64,000 nt of DNA from Sphingomonas sp. KR3-1 (GCF_040049295.1 NZ_JBDZDQ010000002.1:62001-126000), one strand, 5' to 3'; shown: positions 37,110-46,805, counted from the first letter of the stretch. The notes: generated from the letters alone by a model not told the origin. A program made the numbers and translations.

Positions 37110-39683
37110 TCAGAACTTGAACGTCACCGAGCCGCCATAGGTGGCGCCGACGATGCCGCGGGCGTAGAAATAGCCATCGGTGATCGCCTGCGTCTGGCCC
37201 TGGCGGGGGTTGCCCTCGGTCAGGCCGATGACGTTGAAGATATTGTCGGCATTCACGCTCACCTGCAGCTGCTTGCTGAGGTTGAACGAGGCGCCGACGC
37301 TGGTCACGCCGTAGCTCGGCAGCGCCACGCCGTTGCCGGCATCGGCGTAGATCTTGCCGATATACTTGTAGCGGCCATAGATCTCACCGAGACCGTTCGG
37401 CAGCTTGAAGCTCGGCGTGATCGTGAACAGGCGCGCCGGGGTGCGCTCGGGGCGATTGCCCTCGAAGCCCTGCTGGTTGGCGCCGTTGATCGCCAGGTTG
37501 ACGAGCTTCGGATCCTGGAACACGCCCTGGAAATCGATGCTGAAGGCAGCGACCGGACGGAAGTTCAGGTCGAGCTCGACACCGTTGGTGCGCAGGTCGG
37601 CGTTGATGTTGCTCTGGACCGACGGGTTCACCGGATCGGCGAAATTGTAGTTCTGGTTCTTGAAGTTGGTGCGGAACACCGTCGCCGAGCCCGAGAACAT
37701 CCGGCCCATCTGCGCGCGCACGCCGGCTTCGTACAGCTCGATGCCGGTGATGGCATCGACGTTGTTCATCTGGAAGCCGTTGGCGTAGCGGGCATAAACC
37801 GACAGGTTCGGCGTGATCAGATAGTTCGCGCCGACGGTGTAGGACACCGCCCGCTTCTTCGCCTTGCGGACGGTGTAGGTGCCGTCCCAGGTCGAACCGA
37901 CCGTGGTCAGAACGCCTGCGGTGCCGGCCGGGACGAGCTGCTCGAACGAGCCCGACGGGGTCTGGACGATACGGTTCGCGGCACTGGCGGCGGTCGGCGA
38001 GTTGCCGTCCCACGCCGTTGCGTTGTCCTGCTCCCAGCGCACGCCGGCGTCGACGTGCAGGTTGCCGATCGAGAGCTCGTCGTTCGCATAGAGCGAGAAG
38101 CTCGAGTCCTCGCGGCTGCGGATGCCCGCACCCCAGTCGCCGTACGAGACCAGGCCGTTGTCCGACAGCGTGCCGACCACCTGGTTCGTCGCGTTGAGCG
38201 CCACGATGTCATAGACGTCGCTGTTGGTCTTGACGTCGTTGACCACGCTGGCGGTCGCCGACTGATCCTGATCGCGCTTGGTCTTGTAGTACATCACGCC
38301 GGCAGTCAGCGAGTTCTTGAAGCTGCCGCTCTCGAAATTCCAGCGGCCGCCGATGTTCATGCCGAAATCATAGGCATCGATCGCGTCGTGGTTGAGCGTA
38401 GTGCGCTGCAGGAAGCCGTTGCCGTTCAGCGCGTTGAGCACCGCCGTCTGGTCCGAGCCGATGATCTGGCCGGTGCGCAGGTTCTTGATGCCGAAGTGCG
38501 TCGTCGTCGGGAAGGCGACCTGGCCGGCGGCAAGCAGCGAGCCGATCGGCGAAGCGGCGCCTGGGGTCAGGTAGTTGACTGCGCTGGTCAGGCCGGCATT
38601 GCCGGTGCCCGAGCCCGGGAACAGGCCGTTGAAGTCGTAGCTATAGTCGAGATAGCGGCCATGGCCGAACAGCGTGAGCGAGTCCGAGACGGGCTTCTCG
38701 AAATCGAGGCGCGCCTGCCAGGTCTTCGAGACGATGCCGTCGTCATAGTTGAACTCGCGGGTACCGCTCGAATGCGCGAAGGTCGAGACCGGCACGGCGA
38801 TGTTCGAGAAGGCACGGCCGCCGACATTGCCGAACTGCGTGTCGAGGCTGGGGATGCTGCCAGGCTCGCCGTCGGTGAACTTGTACGGCTGATCGGCATA
38901 ATAGGCGTTCTTGATGTCGCCGCCCTTGCCCGACAGGCGGATATAGCCGCCATCGTCGAACTTGTATTCGAGCGTGCCCTTGAGGCGCCAGCCAGCATAG
39001 TCGTTGGTGTTCTTGCGAACGCCCGGGCTCGACTGGATGTAGCCGCCGACGCTGAAGGCCAGCTTGTCGGTGATCGGCTGCGAATAATAGCCGTCGGCGC
39101 GCTTCAGGCCGTAGTTATAGCCGGTGAAGCGGACCACGCCCTCGGGGGCCTGGTGGTTTACGGCCTTCGAGATGAAGTTGATCGTCGCGCCCGCGCCGTT
39201 GACGGTGAGCACGCCCGACGAGCCGCCCTTGACCGCTTCGAGGCGATCGATGGTCAGGTCCTGATCGAAGAAGAAGTCGGCGCCGCCGCCGCCGTAGAGG
39301 ATCGGCATGCCGTCCTCTTCGAGCTGGACGAAGCGCTGGCCGCCGCCCTGAAGGCCGCGGACCGAATAGTTGTTCGAGACTGCACCGGCGGTCGCCTCGA
39401 CGAAGATGCCGGGGACCATTTCGAGCATGTCCGCCGTCGAGCGCGGCGCCTTCTGGTCGATCAGCTCGCGATTGGCGAGCGTGATGTCGGCCGAGGCGGT
39501 GATCAGCGGACGATTGGGCGTGGTCTGGCCGGTGACGACGATCTGGCCTTCATCGGCGGCATCGTCCTGCGCAGCGGGGGTGGCCGCGCCAGTGGTGGCC
39601 GTCTGGGCCTGGGCGGCGAGCGGCAGCATGGCGGCACTGGCCAGCAGCGCGGCGCGAACGCCAGCGCGAACGGAAAGCAACAT
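37110..39683 (-). CDS. TonB-dependent receptor (locus 1)
   Basis: An 857-residue outer-membrane receptor: signal peptide ending AAQAQ, TonB-box-like QIVVTG at about residue 48, a plug domain (STADMLEMVPGIFVE, YSVRGLQGGGQRF, IDRLEAVKGGSSG), and a 22-strand barrel ending in the outer-membrane terminal Phe (YGGSVTFKF). Start follows GGGGAGGATAT. It is divergent from the GH3 gene, with a LacI-type operator candidate at 39759 in between. Likely substrate is an oligosaccharide handled by the neighbouring glycosidases (inference from context). Confidence 0.93.
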   Translation of the reverse strand: MLLSVRAGVRAALLASAAMLPLAAQAQTATTGAATPAAQDDAADEGQIVVTGQTTPNRPLITASADITLANRELIDQKAPRSTADMLEMVPGIFVEATAGAVSNNYSVRGLQGGGQRFVQLEEDGMPILYGGGGADFFFDQDLTIDRLEAVKGGSSGVLTVNGAGATINFISKAVNHQAPEGVVRFTGYNYGLKRADGYYSQPITDKLAFSVGGYIQSSPGVRKNTNDYAGWRLKGTLEYKFDDGGYIRLSGKGGDIKNAYYADQPYKFTDGEPGSIPSLDTQFGNVGGRAFSNIAVPVSTFAHSSGTREFNYDDGIVSKTWQARLDFEKPVSDSLTLFGHGRYLDYSYDFNGLFPGSGTGNAGLTSAVNYLTPGAASPIGSLLAAGQVAFPTTTHFGIKNLRTGQIIGSDQTAVLNALNGNGFLQRTTLNHDAIDAYDFGMNIGGRWNFESGSFKNSLTAGVMYYKTKRDQDQSATASVVNDVKTNSDVYDIVALNATNQVVGTLSDNGLVSYGDWGAGIRSREDSSFSLYANDELSIGNLHVDAGVRWEQDNATAWDGNSPTAASAANRIVQTPSGSFEQLVPAGTAGVLTTVGSTWDGTYTVRKAKKRAVSYTVGANYLITPNLSVYARYANGFQMNNVDAITGIELYEAGVRAQMGRMFSGSATVFRTNFKNQNYNFADPVNPSVQSNINADLRTNGVELDLNFRPVAAFSIDFQGVFQDPKLVNLAINGANQQGFEGNRPERTPARLFTITPSFKLPNGLGEIYGRYKYIGKIYADAGNGVALPSYGVTSVGASFNLSKQLQVSVNADNIFNVIGLTEGNPRQGQTQAITDGYFYARGIVGATYGGSVTFKF

Positions 39684-39880
39684 ATATCCTCCCCAACCGA
39701 GTTATGCCGGAGTGTCCGGCGGGTTGATCCCGCTCGACTAATCGCGACGCCGTCATAATGAAATCGTTTTCTGCAACTGTCACGCGGAATTTGCCAACCA
39801 GTGGTGCGCCGGTGCAACAGGTCGGTAATCGAGTGAGATCCGGGCGCCTCCGTACGGGGTGTCGGCGTGGGAGAGCGTAG
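39684..39880. promoter_or_regulatory. Divergent promoter region, TonB receptor and GH3
   Basis: 197 bases between divergent starts. It holds the LacI-type site at 39759-39772 and AT-richer flanks. Promoter elements for both directions are expected here but could not be placed confidently. Confidence 0.6.
39759..39772. promoter_or_regulatory. LacI-type operator candidate
   Basis: TGAAATCGTTTTCT resembles the LacI-family consensus TGAAA.CG.TTTCA with the central CG. It lies 76 bases upstream of the TonB receptor and about 109 upstream of GH3, and matches the site before GH65 at 12 of 14 positions. The likely regulator is the LacI protein at 46957-47994. Confidence 0.62.
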
Positions 39881-42148
39881 GTGAAGCAGGCGGAAATGGC
39901 GGATGCCGTAGCGCGAATCGACCGGCGGACGTTGCTGGCGGGATCGGCACAGGCTGCACTGCTCGCGCTGCTGCCGGGCACGGCGCGGGCGGCGTCGGCG
40001 CGGGTCGAAGCGCTGATCGCGCGGATGACGATCGCGGAGAAGGCCGGCCAGCTCAGCTGCTTCAACGATGAGATCCGCCCGGTGGGCGCGGTGTTCAACC
40101 CCGTGGTCGATCCGCGGGGCGCGGAAGCGATGCTCGCCGATATCACGGCCGGGCGCGTGGGCATGCTCTTCAACGGCTATGGCGTGGCGGGCGCGCGGCG
40201 GGCCCAGGCGGCGGCGCTCAGGAGCCGGCTGGGCATCCCGCTCGTCTTCGCCGCCGACGTGATCCATGGCTGCCGGACGATCTTTCCGATCCAGTTGGCC
40301 GAGGCGGCGGCGTTCGATCCCGAGCTTTCCGAGCGCGCGGCGCGGGCAGTGGCGGAGGAAGCGAGCGCCGGTGGGCTGCACTGGACCTTCGCGCCAGTGG
40401 TCGATGTCGCACGCGACCAGCGCTGGGGGCGGGTCGCCGAGGGGGCGGGAGAGGATGTGCTGCTCAACTGCCAGCTCGCCGCGGCACGGGTGCGCGGCTT
40501 CCAGGGCAGGGACCTGCGCCGGCCCGACAGCCTGCTCGCGACACCCAAGCATTTTGCCGGCTATTCGGCGGTGCGCGGCGGGATGGAATATGCCGCGGTC
40601 GACATGAGCGTGGCCGAGCTGCGCGAAACCTACCTGCCCGCCTTCGCCGCGGGCTTCGGCGCGGGCGCGGGCGCGACGATTGCGTCGTTCACCGATTTCA
40701 ACGGGGTGCCGGCGACGGCGAACCATTGGCTGCTCACCGAGATATTGCGCGGCGGGCTCGGCTTCGCCGGCGTCTGCGTCTCCGACTATGACGCCGACCG
40801 CGAGCTGATCGCGCATGGCGTGGCGGCGGACGAGGCCGATGCGGCGCGGTTGGCGATACTCGCCGGCATCGACGTCTCGATGCAGAGCGGGTTCTACAAC
40901 AAGCACCTCCCGGTGCTCGTGGCTGAAGGCAAGGTGCCGATGGCGCGGGTCGACGAGGCGGTGCGGCGGGTGCTGGTGCTCAAGGAAGCGCTCGGGCTGT
41001 TCGACGATCCGTTCCGCTCGCTCGATGCGGCGGCCGAGAAGAAGCGCACCGCGACGCCGGCGATCAAGGCATGCGCCCGCGACGTGGCGACGCGCGCGAT
41101 CGTGCTGCTGCGGAACCGGGAGGGCCTGCTGCCCTTGCCACGGACGGGCAAGAAGGTCGCGCTGATCGGCCCGTTTGGCGCGGACAAGGCCAGTCTCAAC
41201 GGGCCCTGGTCGTTCGCCGGGGATGCCAGGGACGGGATCGACCTGGCGACCGGCATCCGCGCGCTGCTGGACGGGCAACTGGTGGTCGAGGCCGGAAGCG
41301 GGGTGCACGACGCGCTGCCCGGCGGGATCGGGCGCGCGGTGGCGGCGGCGCAGGCGGCGGATGTGGTGCTGCTCGCGATCGGCGAGGCGGGCGACATGTC
41401 GGGCGAGGGCAACAGCCGGGTCGAGATCACCGTGCCCGCGGCGCAGCAGGCGCTGGCCGAGGCAGTTGCCGCGACCGGCACGCCGGTGGTGGTGCTGCTC
41501 AAGAGCGGCCGGGCACTGGCGCTCGAAGGCGCAGTGCGCGATGCGCCGGCGCTGCTCTGCACCTGGTTCCTCGGCGAGCAGACCGGCCCTGCCGTCGCCG
41601 ACATCTTGTTCGGCATCCGCGAGCCCACCGGCCGCCTGCCGGTGAGCTTCCCGCTGGCGACGGGGCAGCAGCCCTGGTCGTACGATCATCGCAGCACCGG
41701 GCGGCCGGCGGGCGACGGTGACCCGATGGAGCCGGGGCGCAGCCATTGGCGTGACGCTCCGGACCGCGCGCTGTTCCCGTTCGGCAGCGGGCAGGGCTAT
41801 ACCCGGTTCGCGCTCTCCAGCCTCGATGTGCCGCGGCAGGTGACGAAGGGCGAGGCCGTGGTGGTGCGGGCGAGCATCACCAATGTCGGCAAGCGGCGGG
41901 GCGAGGCGTTCGTCCGCGCCGATATCCACGACCGGGTCGCCAGCCGGACGCGGCCGGTGCGGCAGATGAAGGCCTATGCCCGGGCCGTGCTCGATCCCGG
42001 CGAGCACCGGGTGGTGACGCTCTCCATTCCCTACCAGGCGCTGGCGCTGGTCGCCGCCGATGGGCAGTGGCGGGTCGAGCCGGGCGCGTTCGACCTGTGG
42101 GTGGTCGCAGGGGATGCGGAACTCCACAGCCAATTCGAGGCGGTGTGA
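39881..42148 (+). CDS. Exported GH3 family glycosidase (beta-glucosidase-like)
   Basis: A 755-residue GH3 enzyme. The N-terminus has a twin-arginine-like signal (RIDRRTLLAGSAQAALLALL ... ARA). GTG 39881 is chosen because GGGAGA precedes it; ATG 39896 is an alternative. Domains: TIM barrel (residues about 45-370) with the nucleophile Asp in GFAGVCVSDYDA, then the alpha/beta sandwich with acid/base Glu in the DMSGEGNSR region, and a C-terminal fibronectin-like domain. The family hydrolyses beta-glucosides and xylosides. In a locus otherwise aimed at alpha-glucosides its linkage specificity is uncertain. Confidence 0.92.
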   Translation: MKQAEMADAVARIDRRTLLAGSAQAALLALLPGTARAASARVEALIARMTIAEKAGQLSCFNDEIRPVGAVFNPVVDPRGAEAMLADITAGRVGMLFNGYGVAGARRAQAAALRSRLGIPLVFAADVIHGCRTIFPIQLAEAAAFDPELSERAARAVAEEASAGGLHWTFAPVVDVARDQRWGRVAEGAGEDVLLNCQLAAARVRGFQGRDLRRPDSLLATPKHFAGYSAVRGGMEYAAVDMSVAELRETYLPAFAAGFGAGAGATIASFTDFNGVPATANHWLLTEILRGGLGFAGVCVSDYDADRELIAHGVAADEADAARLAILAGIDVSMQSGFYNKHLPVLVAEGKVPMARVDEAVRRVLVLKEALGLFDDPFRSLDAAAEKKRTATPAIKACARDVATRAIVLLRNREGLLPLPRTGKKVALIGPFGADKASLNGPWSFAGDARDGIDLATGIRALLDGQLVVEAGSGVHDALPGGIGRAVAAAQAADVVLLAIGEAGDMSGEGNSRVEITVPAAQQALAEAVAATGTPVVVLLKSGRALALEGAVRDAPALLCTWFLGEQTGPAVADILFGIREPTGRLPVSFPLATGQQPWSYDHRSTGRPAGDGDPMEPGRSHWRDAPDRALFPFGSGQGYTRFALSSLDVPRQVTKGEAVVVRASITNVGKRRGEAFVRADIHDRVASRTRPVRQMKAYARAVLDPGEHRVVTLSIPYQALALVAADGQWRVEPGAFDLWVVAGDAELHSQFEAV

Positions 42149-42216
42149 CGTGCGCATTGAAATGCATTGCACGATCTGCTTGGCTCGCGCGTGACAGAGA
42201 GACGGAGAGGATCACA

Positions 42217-43452
42217 ATGAAGCGCGCAGCCTGGGCGGTACCCGCCCTGATCACCAGCTACGCCCTGCTCGGGCTGCTGATGAACAGCGTCGGCACGGTG
42301 ATCCTCCAGTCGATCGCGCATTACGGCGTGACCAAGCCGCACGCCGCGACGCTCGAGGCGTGCAAGGACCTGTCGGTGGTCGTTGCCTCCTTCCTGTTCG
42401 CGACGACCTTGCCGCGCTTCGGCTTCAAGCGCGCGCAGATCGGGGTTATGCTCGCAGTCGCCGCGGGCGCGGTGGCGATCAGCTTCGCGAACAGCTTCTG
42501 GACGATGCAGCTCTTCTTCGTGCTGGTCGGGCTGTGCTTCGGCATCGCCAAGGTCGCGACCTACAGCTCGATCGGGCTGGTCCGCCCCGATCCGGCGCGC
42601 CACGCCAGCCTGACCTCGCTGATCGAAGGCGTGTTCATGGTCGGCATCCTGGCGGGCATCTGGCTGTTCGGCTGGTTCATCGGCCAGGACACGACCGGCC
42701 AGGGCTGGCTGGGCGTCTACCGGGTGATCGCGGTGCTCGCCGTCCTCGCCGCGATCCTCTGGTGGTTCGCCGACCTCGACGAGGGCGCAGCGAAGGCGGT
42801 CGAGGGGCAGGCGCCGGGCTACCGCGACGCGCTCGCGCTGATCGCGCTGCCCTCGACGATCGCGTTCCTGACGGCGATCTTCCTCTACGTCCTTGTCGAG
42901 CAGGGAGTCGGCACCTGGCTGCCGACCTTCAACAACCAGGTGCTGCACCTGCCCGGCGCGATGAGCGTGCAGGCGTCGAGCATCTTCGTTGCGGCACTTG
43001 CGGTCGGCCGGCTGAGCGCGAGCGGGCTGGTCGCGCGGCTCGGCTGGCTCAAGCTGCTGCTCGGCTGCCTGGCGCTGATCGCGGCGCTTGTGCTGCTCAC
43101 CCTGCCGACCACGCGGGGGCTGCAGCCGCGCGCCGAGATGGGCTGGTTCGATGCGCCGATCGCTGCGTACATCTTCCCGTTGATCGGGGTGTTCATGGCG
43201 CCGATCTACCCGATCGTCTCCTCGGTGGTGCTGAGCGCGCTGCCGCGGGAGCGCCACGCCGCGATGGTCGGGCTGATGGTGATCTTCTCCGCGCTGGGCG
43301 GGACGATCGGATCGATGATCACCGGCTTCGTGTTCGACCGCTTCTCGGGCCAGACCGCCTTCTACCTGGTGCTGGTGCCGCTGGTGCTGATCGCGGCGGC
43401 GCTGGTGCGGCTCGAGCGGCTGACGCGGAAGCAATCCTACGCGGCGGGCTGA
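42217..43452 (+). CDS. MFS sugar transporter (locus 1)
   Basis: A 411-residue protein with 12 predicted membrane helices (for example YALLGLLMNSVGTVILQS and AYIFPLIGVFMAPIYPIVSS). Start at 42217 is set by GGAGAGG. It belongs to the FucP/glucose-galactose-type branch by its general pattern (TTLPRFGFKRAQIG, the YPIVSSVVLSALPRERHAAM segment) and no other domain. It lies 68 bases after GH3 in the same operon, so it should import the sugar released by GH3 in the periplasm. The substrate is unproven. Confidence 0.86.
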   Translation: MKRAAWAVPALITSYALLGLLMNSVGTVILQSIAHYGVTKPHAATLEACKDLSVVVASFLFATTLPRFGFKRAQIGVMLAVAAGAVAISFANSFWTMQLFFVLVGLCFGIAKVATYSSIGLVRPDPARHASLTSLIEGVFMVGILAGIWLFGWFIGQDTTGQGWLGVYRVIAVLAVLAAILWWFADLDEGAAKAVEGQAPGYRDALALIALPSTIAFLTAIFLYVLVEQGVGTWLPTFNNQVLHLPGAMSVQASSIFVAALAVGRLSASGLVARLGWLKLLLGCLALIAALVLLTLPTTRGLQPRAEMGWFDAPIAAYIFPLIGVFMAPIYPIVSSVVLSALPRERHAAMVGLMVIFSALGGTIGSMITGFVFDRFSGQTAFYLVLVPLVLIAAALVRLERLTRKQSYAAG

Positions 43453-43761
43453 GGCGACTCGGCAAAGTTCACGAAATACACGCCAAGGACGCGTTTTCGG
43501 CGTGCTTGCGTTGACACAGTTCCCGGGAACGCTGCGCATCTCGCAACATCCTTGCGCGAGCGGGATCCTATCTTTCCAACATTCAAAGAGCGGCCAAGGC
43601 GAACCTCGACCGAGCGAGCCAAGCAGACGAAATCCTACATTTCAAGAAGATGGTTCCCCGGGGAAGGCCGGGCCAGGCAAGCGGCCCGATACGGGGCCCT
43701 CACCGGGGAACTGAGTTCCGCCACCCCCAGGGTATGGGGGAAGGGTGGCGGGAGGGAGCGG
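43453..43761. other. Intergenic region between convergent genes with strong hairpin
   Basis: 309 bases with no convincing gene. It contains a short TTCCCCGGGGAA palindrome around 43655-43675 and the large hairpin at 43718-43751. I saw no RNA gene signature or coding bias in it. Confidence 0.6.
43718..43751. terminator. Bidirectional terminator hairpin
   Basis: Perfect 9-bp arms CCGCCACCC (43718-43726) and GGGTGGCGG (43743-43751), extended inside by CCCCCA/TGGGGG-type pairing. Sits between the convergent transporter and beta-phosphoglucomutase genes. Confidence 0.8.
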
Positions 43762-44391
43762 TCAGGCCGAATAGTCGGCGAGGTCGAAATCGGCGATCGC
43801 GGGGATCTGCCAGTCGGCATCGGGCAGGTCGCCGACGCCGACGGCCTTCATGCCCGCGGCGTGGATCGCCTGGACGCCGGCCGGGGCATCCTCGACCCCC
43901 AGCGTCTCGGCGGGCCGGATGCCCAGCGCCTGCGCGGCCGCGAGGAAGATGTCCGGCGCGGGCTTGCCGGCGGCCAGGCTGGCGGGATCGATGATCGCGT
44001 CGAAAAGCTCGGCGACCTGCATCCGCGCGATCAGCAGCGGCGCATTGCGGCTGGCCGAGGCGAGCGCGATGCCGAGCCCGGCAGCGCGGCACTGCTCGAG
44101 CGCGTCGCGGGCGCCGGGGAACAGGTCCGCGGGGCCGAAATGGGCGATTTCCTCGAGATACCAGTCGTTCTTCAGCGTCGCGAGGCGGATGCGCTCGGCC
44201 TGGTCGAAGCCGGGCAGGTCGCCGAGGATCAGCGCGAGGCTGCCCATCCGGTCGACGCCCTTCAATGCCTCGTTCGCTTCCTCGTCGAACGGGATGGCGA
44301 GCATGTCGGCGAGCTTCTTCCAGGCGCGGTAATGCGCGCGGGCCGTGTCGGTCAGCACGCCGTCGAGATCGAAGGCGGCGCCCTTCAGCAT
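43762..44391 (-). CDS. pgmB: Beta-phosphoglucomutase
   Basis: A 209-residue HAD-family enzyme. Motif I FDLDGVLTDTARAHY has both Asp (nucleophile and acid/base), the cap region has WKKLADML and KGVDRMGSLALIL of beta-phosphoglucomutases, motif II is ALASASRN, and the end has VEDAPAGVQAIHAAGM. It converts beta-glucose 1-phosphate to glucose 6-phosphate. Its start ATG lies inside the last bases of the GH65 gene (7-base overlap), so it is translated with the phosphorylase that makes its substrate. Confidence 0.95.
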   Translation of the reverse strand: MLKGAAFDLDGVLTDTARAHYRAWKKLADMLAIPFDEEANEALKGVDRMGSLALILGDLPGFDQAERIRLATLKNDWYLEEIAHFGPADLFPGARDALEQCRAAGLGIALASASRNAPLLIARMQVAELFDAIIDPASLAAGKPAPDIFLAAAQALGIRPAETLGVEDAPAGVQAIHAAGMKAVGVGDLPDADWQIPAIADFDLADYSA

Positions 44392-46610
44392 GCCAGCGGC
44401 CCGGTCCAGCTCTCACCGGCGGCCAGGGCGATGGCCGCGTCGTGGTGGCCGATCACGATGTCGGGCCCCGAGACGGCGCGGTAGGTGATCCGGTCTTCCG
44501 CCACCTCGACGCGGACCAGCGTGCCACGCCAGGTGAGGCCGAAGCTGTAGCCGGGCCAGGCGGCGGGGCGAGTGGGGCGGAAGCGGAGCGCGGGGCCATC
44601 GGGGCGGAAACCCGCGAACCCCCAGACCAGCGCCAGCCAGGAGCCGGCCAGCGCGGCCATATGGACGCCGTGGCCGGTGTTGCCGTGGCGATCGTCGACA
44701 TCGACCAGGCTGGTCTCGGCGAAGAACTTCAGCGCCTGCGCCTCATGCCCGACTTCGTTCGCCAGGATCGCGAAGGTGGAGGCGGAGAGGGTGGAATCAT
44801 GCGTGGTGATCGGCTCGTAATGGTCGAACACGCGGCGCTTGCGCTCGGGCGAGACGCCCTCGCCGGCCAGCACCATCGCGAGGACGATGTCCGCCTGCTT
44901 GGAGACCTGATGCCGGTAGAGCGTCATCGGGTGATAGTGGAGCAGCAGCGGGAACTCGGCCGCCGGCGTGCCGGGCACGTCCCAGCGCGGCTTGTCGAGG
45001 AAGCTGGCGTCCTGCGCGTCGAGGTTGCGCGCGGCGTCGAAGGGCAGGTGCATCGCATCGGCGGCGCGGGTGAACTCGGCGAGCTCGTCCTGCCCCAGCG
45101 CCATCTCGGCGGCGAGCGCGGTCCAGGCTTCCGGCGCCAGTTCGGCGACGCGGGCAGCACTGGCGACCGCAAGGCGCAGATGCTTTTGCGCCATGCGGTT
45201 GGTGTACCAATTGTCGTCGATCAGCGCGGTATATTCGTCCGGGCCGGTGACGCCGCGCAAGTGGAACTGGCCGTCCGCCCAGTCGCCGAGCGCGAGCCAG
45301 ATGCGGGCGGTCTCGACCAGCATGCGGGCGCCATGCTCGACCAGGAAATCCTCGTCGCCGGTGGCGTCGACATAGGCACCGATCGCAAAGGCGATGGCGG
45401 CGTTGATATGATATTGCGCCGATCCGCTCGGGTAGTGCGCCGAGCATTCGCGGCCCTCGATCGTCCGCCAGGCATAGAGCGCGCCCTTGCGGTGATCGAG
45501 CGCGCGGGCATTGGCGAAGGCGGCGTCGAGCGTGCTGGCGCGGTAGACGAGCATCGCGCGGGCGATGTCGGGCGCGAGCACTGAGAGCACCGGCAGCATG
45601 AACGCCTCGGTGTCCCAGAAATAATGGCCCTCATAGCCTTCGCCGGTGAGACCCTTGGCGGCGGCGCTCGAGCGGCCGTCGCGGCCGGCCGAGGCGAAGA
45701 GGTGGAACAGGTTGACGCGCAGCGTCGCGGCGAGACGCGGCTCGCCGGCGATGGCGAGATCGGCGCCGGCCCAGAAGCGCGTCAGCAGCCCGGCCTGCGC
45801 CTCGGCCATGGCGGGGAAGCCGGCGGCGAGCGCGCTGTCGGCGAGCGCGGCGGCCTGATCGGCAAGGACATCGGAGGCGTTGCGCCCGGTGGCGAAGCCG
45901 GTGGCGACGAGCAGCCAGCCGTCCTCGTCGCGGCTGCGCTGGACGGCGGCGACGCCGATGCCGCTGCCGGGCAGGCGCTCGACCACGATATCGTCCGCCG
46001 CCTGTTCGGTGGCGAAGCCGCGCGAGGCGAGGTTCACGCCGATGCGCGGGTCGTCGGACTGCTTCGCGCCGCTGGGGGCGGGGGCGAGGCGCGGGTGGAG
46101 CGTGACCACGCCTGCGCCGTCGAACTCGGCCTGGAAGCGGCGGAGGAGCAGCGTGTTGCCGCACAAGGGCACGAGCCGCTCGCTGCGGATGCGGAGCAGC
46201 CGGCCATCGGGGAAGGACCAGCGCGTCTCGCGGCGCAGCATGCCGGCGCGCAGGTCGAGCGTGCGGCGGGTGGCGGAGCGGAGTTCGCTGAAATCGATTG
46301 CTTTGCCGTCGAGCCGGACCTCGATCCCCAGCGCCTCGGCGACGGGGACGCGCGAATCGGAGGTGGCGGCGAAGCCCTTCAGCTTCTCGTGATAATGGAT
46401 CGGTGCCTGCTCATAGGCATGGGCGAGGAAGGTGGTGGCCTCGGCACGCTCCTCGATGGCGCCGCGCACACCCAGCGCGCCGTTGGAGAGGGCGAGGATC
46501 GTTGCGGCCCAGCCTTCGCGCGCGGGGTCGTCGCCGATCACATCGAGCGACCAGCCATCCTCCGCGAAGAGCACGCCATCGTCCACGCCGTTCAATACTC
46601 GAGCCAACAC
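44385..46610 (-). CDS. GH65 disaccharide phosphorylase
   Basis: A 741-residue GH65 enzyme, GTG start at 46610 with TTGGGGAG upstream. Cytoplasmic, no signal. Landmarks: GYEGHYFWDTEAFMLP (conserved W/D in the barrel), and the catalytic acid in VTGPDEYTALIDDNWYTN. Adjacent motifs (EFPLLLHYHPMT, GNTGHGVHMAALAGSW) are also family-typical. GH65 phosphorylases split maltose, trehalose, kojibiose or nigerose with inversion to give beta-glucose 1-phosphate. Which disaccharide cannot be read from the sequence. Coupled to pgmB. LacI-type operator at 46651. Confidence 0.94.
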   Translation of the reverse strand: MLARVLNGVDDGVLFAEDGWSLDVIGDDPAREGWAATILALSNGALGVRGAIEERAEATTFLAHAYEQAPIHYHEKLKGFAATSDSRVPVAEALGIEVRLDGKAIDFSELRSATRRTLDLRAGMLRRETRWSFPDGRLLRIRSERLVPLCGNTLLLRRFQAEFDGAGVVTLHPRLAPAPSGAKQSDDPRIGVNLASRGFATEQAADDIVVERLPGSGIGVAAVQRSRDEDGWLLVATGFATGRNASDVLADQAAALADSALAAGFPAMAEAQAGLLTRFWAGADLAIAGEPRLAATLRVNLFHLFASAGRDGRSSAAAKGLTGEGYEGHYFWDTEAFMLPVLSVLAPDIARAMLVYRASTLDAAFANARALDHRKGALYAWRTIEGRECSAHYPSGSAQYHINAAIAFAIGAYVDATGDEDFLVEHGARMLVETARIWLALGDWADGQFHLRGVTGPDEYTALIDDNWYTNRMAQKHLRLAVASAARVAELAPEAWTALAAEMALGQDELAEFTRAADAMHLPFDAARNLDAQDASFLDKPRWDVPGTPAAEFPLLLHYHPMTLYRHQVSKQADIVLAMVLAGEGVSPERKRRVFDHYEPITTHDSTLSASTFAILANEVGHEAQALKFFAETSLVDVDDRHGNTGHGVHMAALAGSWLALVWGFAGFRPDGPALRFRPTRPAAWPGYSFGLTWRGTLVRVEVAEDRITYRAVSGPDIVIGHHDAAIALAAGESWTGPLAC

Positions 46611-46650
46611 CCGCTCCCCAACTCTTATGGAAATTGCGATACGCGCCCTT

Positions 46651-46664
46651 TGATATCGTTTTCA
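46651..46664. promoter_or_regulatory. LacI-type operator candidate
   Basis: TGATATCGTTTTCA, 41 bases upstream of the GH65 start; 12 of 14 positions equal the site upstream of the TonB receptor. Fits control of the GH65-pgmB operon by the adjacent LacI regulator. Confidence 0.65.
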
Positions 46665-46805
46665 AGGATAAAGGATCAGGGGCGGCTGCGGCGGTTGTCG
46701 GTTTCAACTATTCTTGTCCGACAGGCTGCAGTTTGAGCGCCCGAAAGGGAGGGGCTGGGGTGGGTTGTGAGCGCAGCGGGCTCAGCCGACCGGCAGGTGG
46801 AACAG

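Noticed and set aside
37074..39758. 894-codon plus-strand frame opposite the TonB receptor
   Set aside because: Antisense shadow of a receptor with intact signal peptide, plug and barrel.
39503..42172. 889-codon minus-strand frame opposite GH3
   Set aside because: Arg/His/Gly-rich shadow; GH3 catalytic motifs are on the plus strand.
43453..43761. Small RNA or hidden gene in the convergent gap
   Set aside because: Only palindromes and a terminator hairpin are visible; no coding bias or ribosome site.
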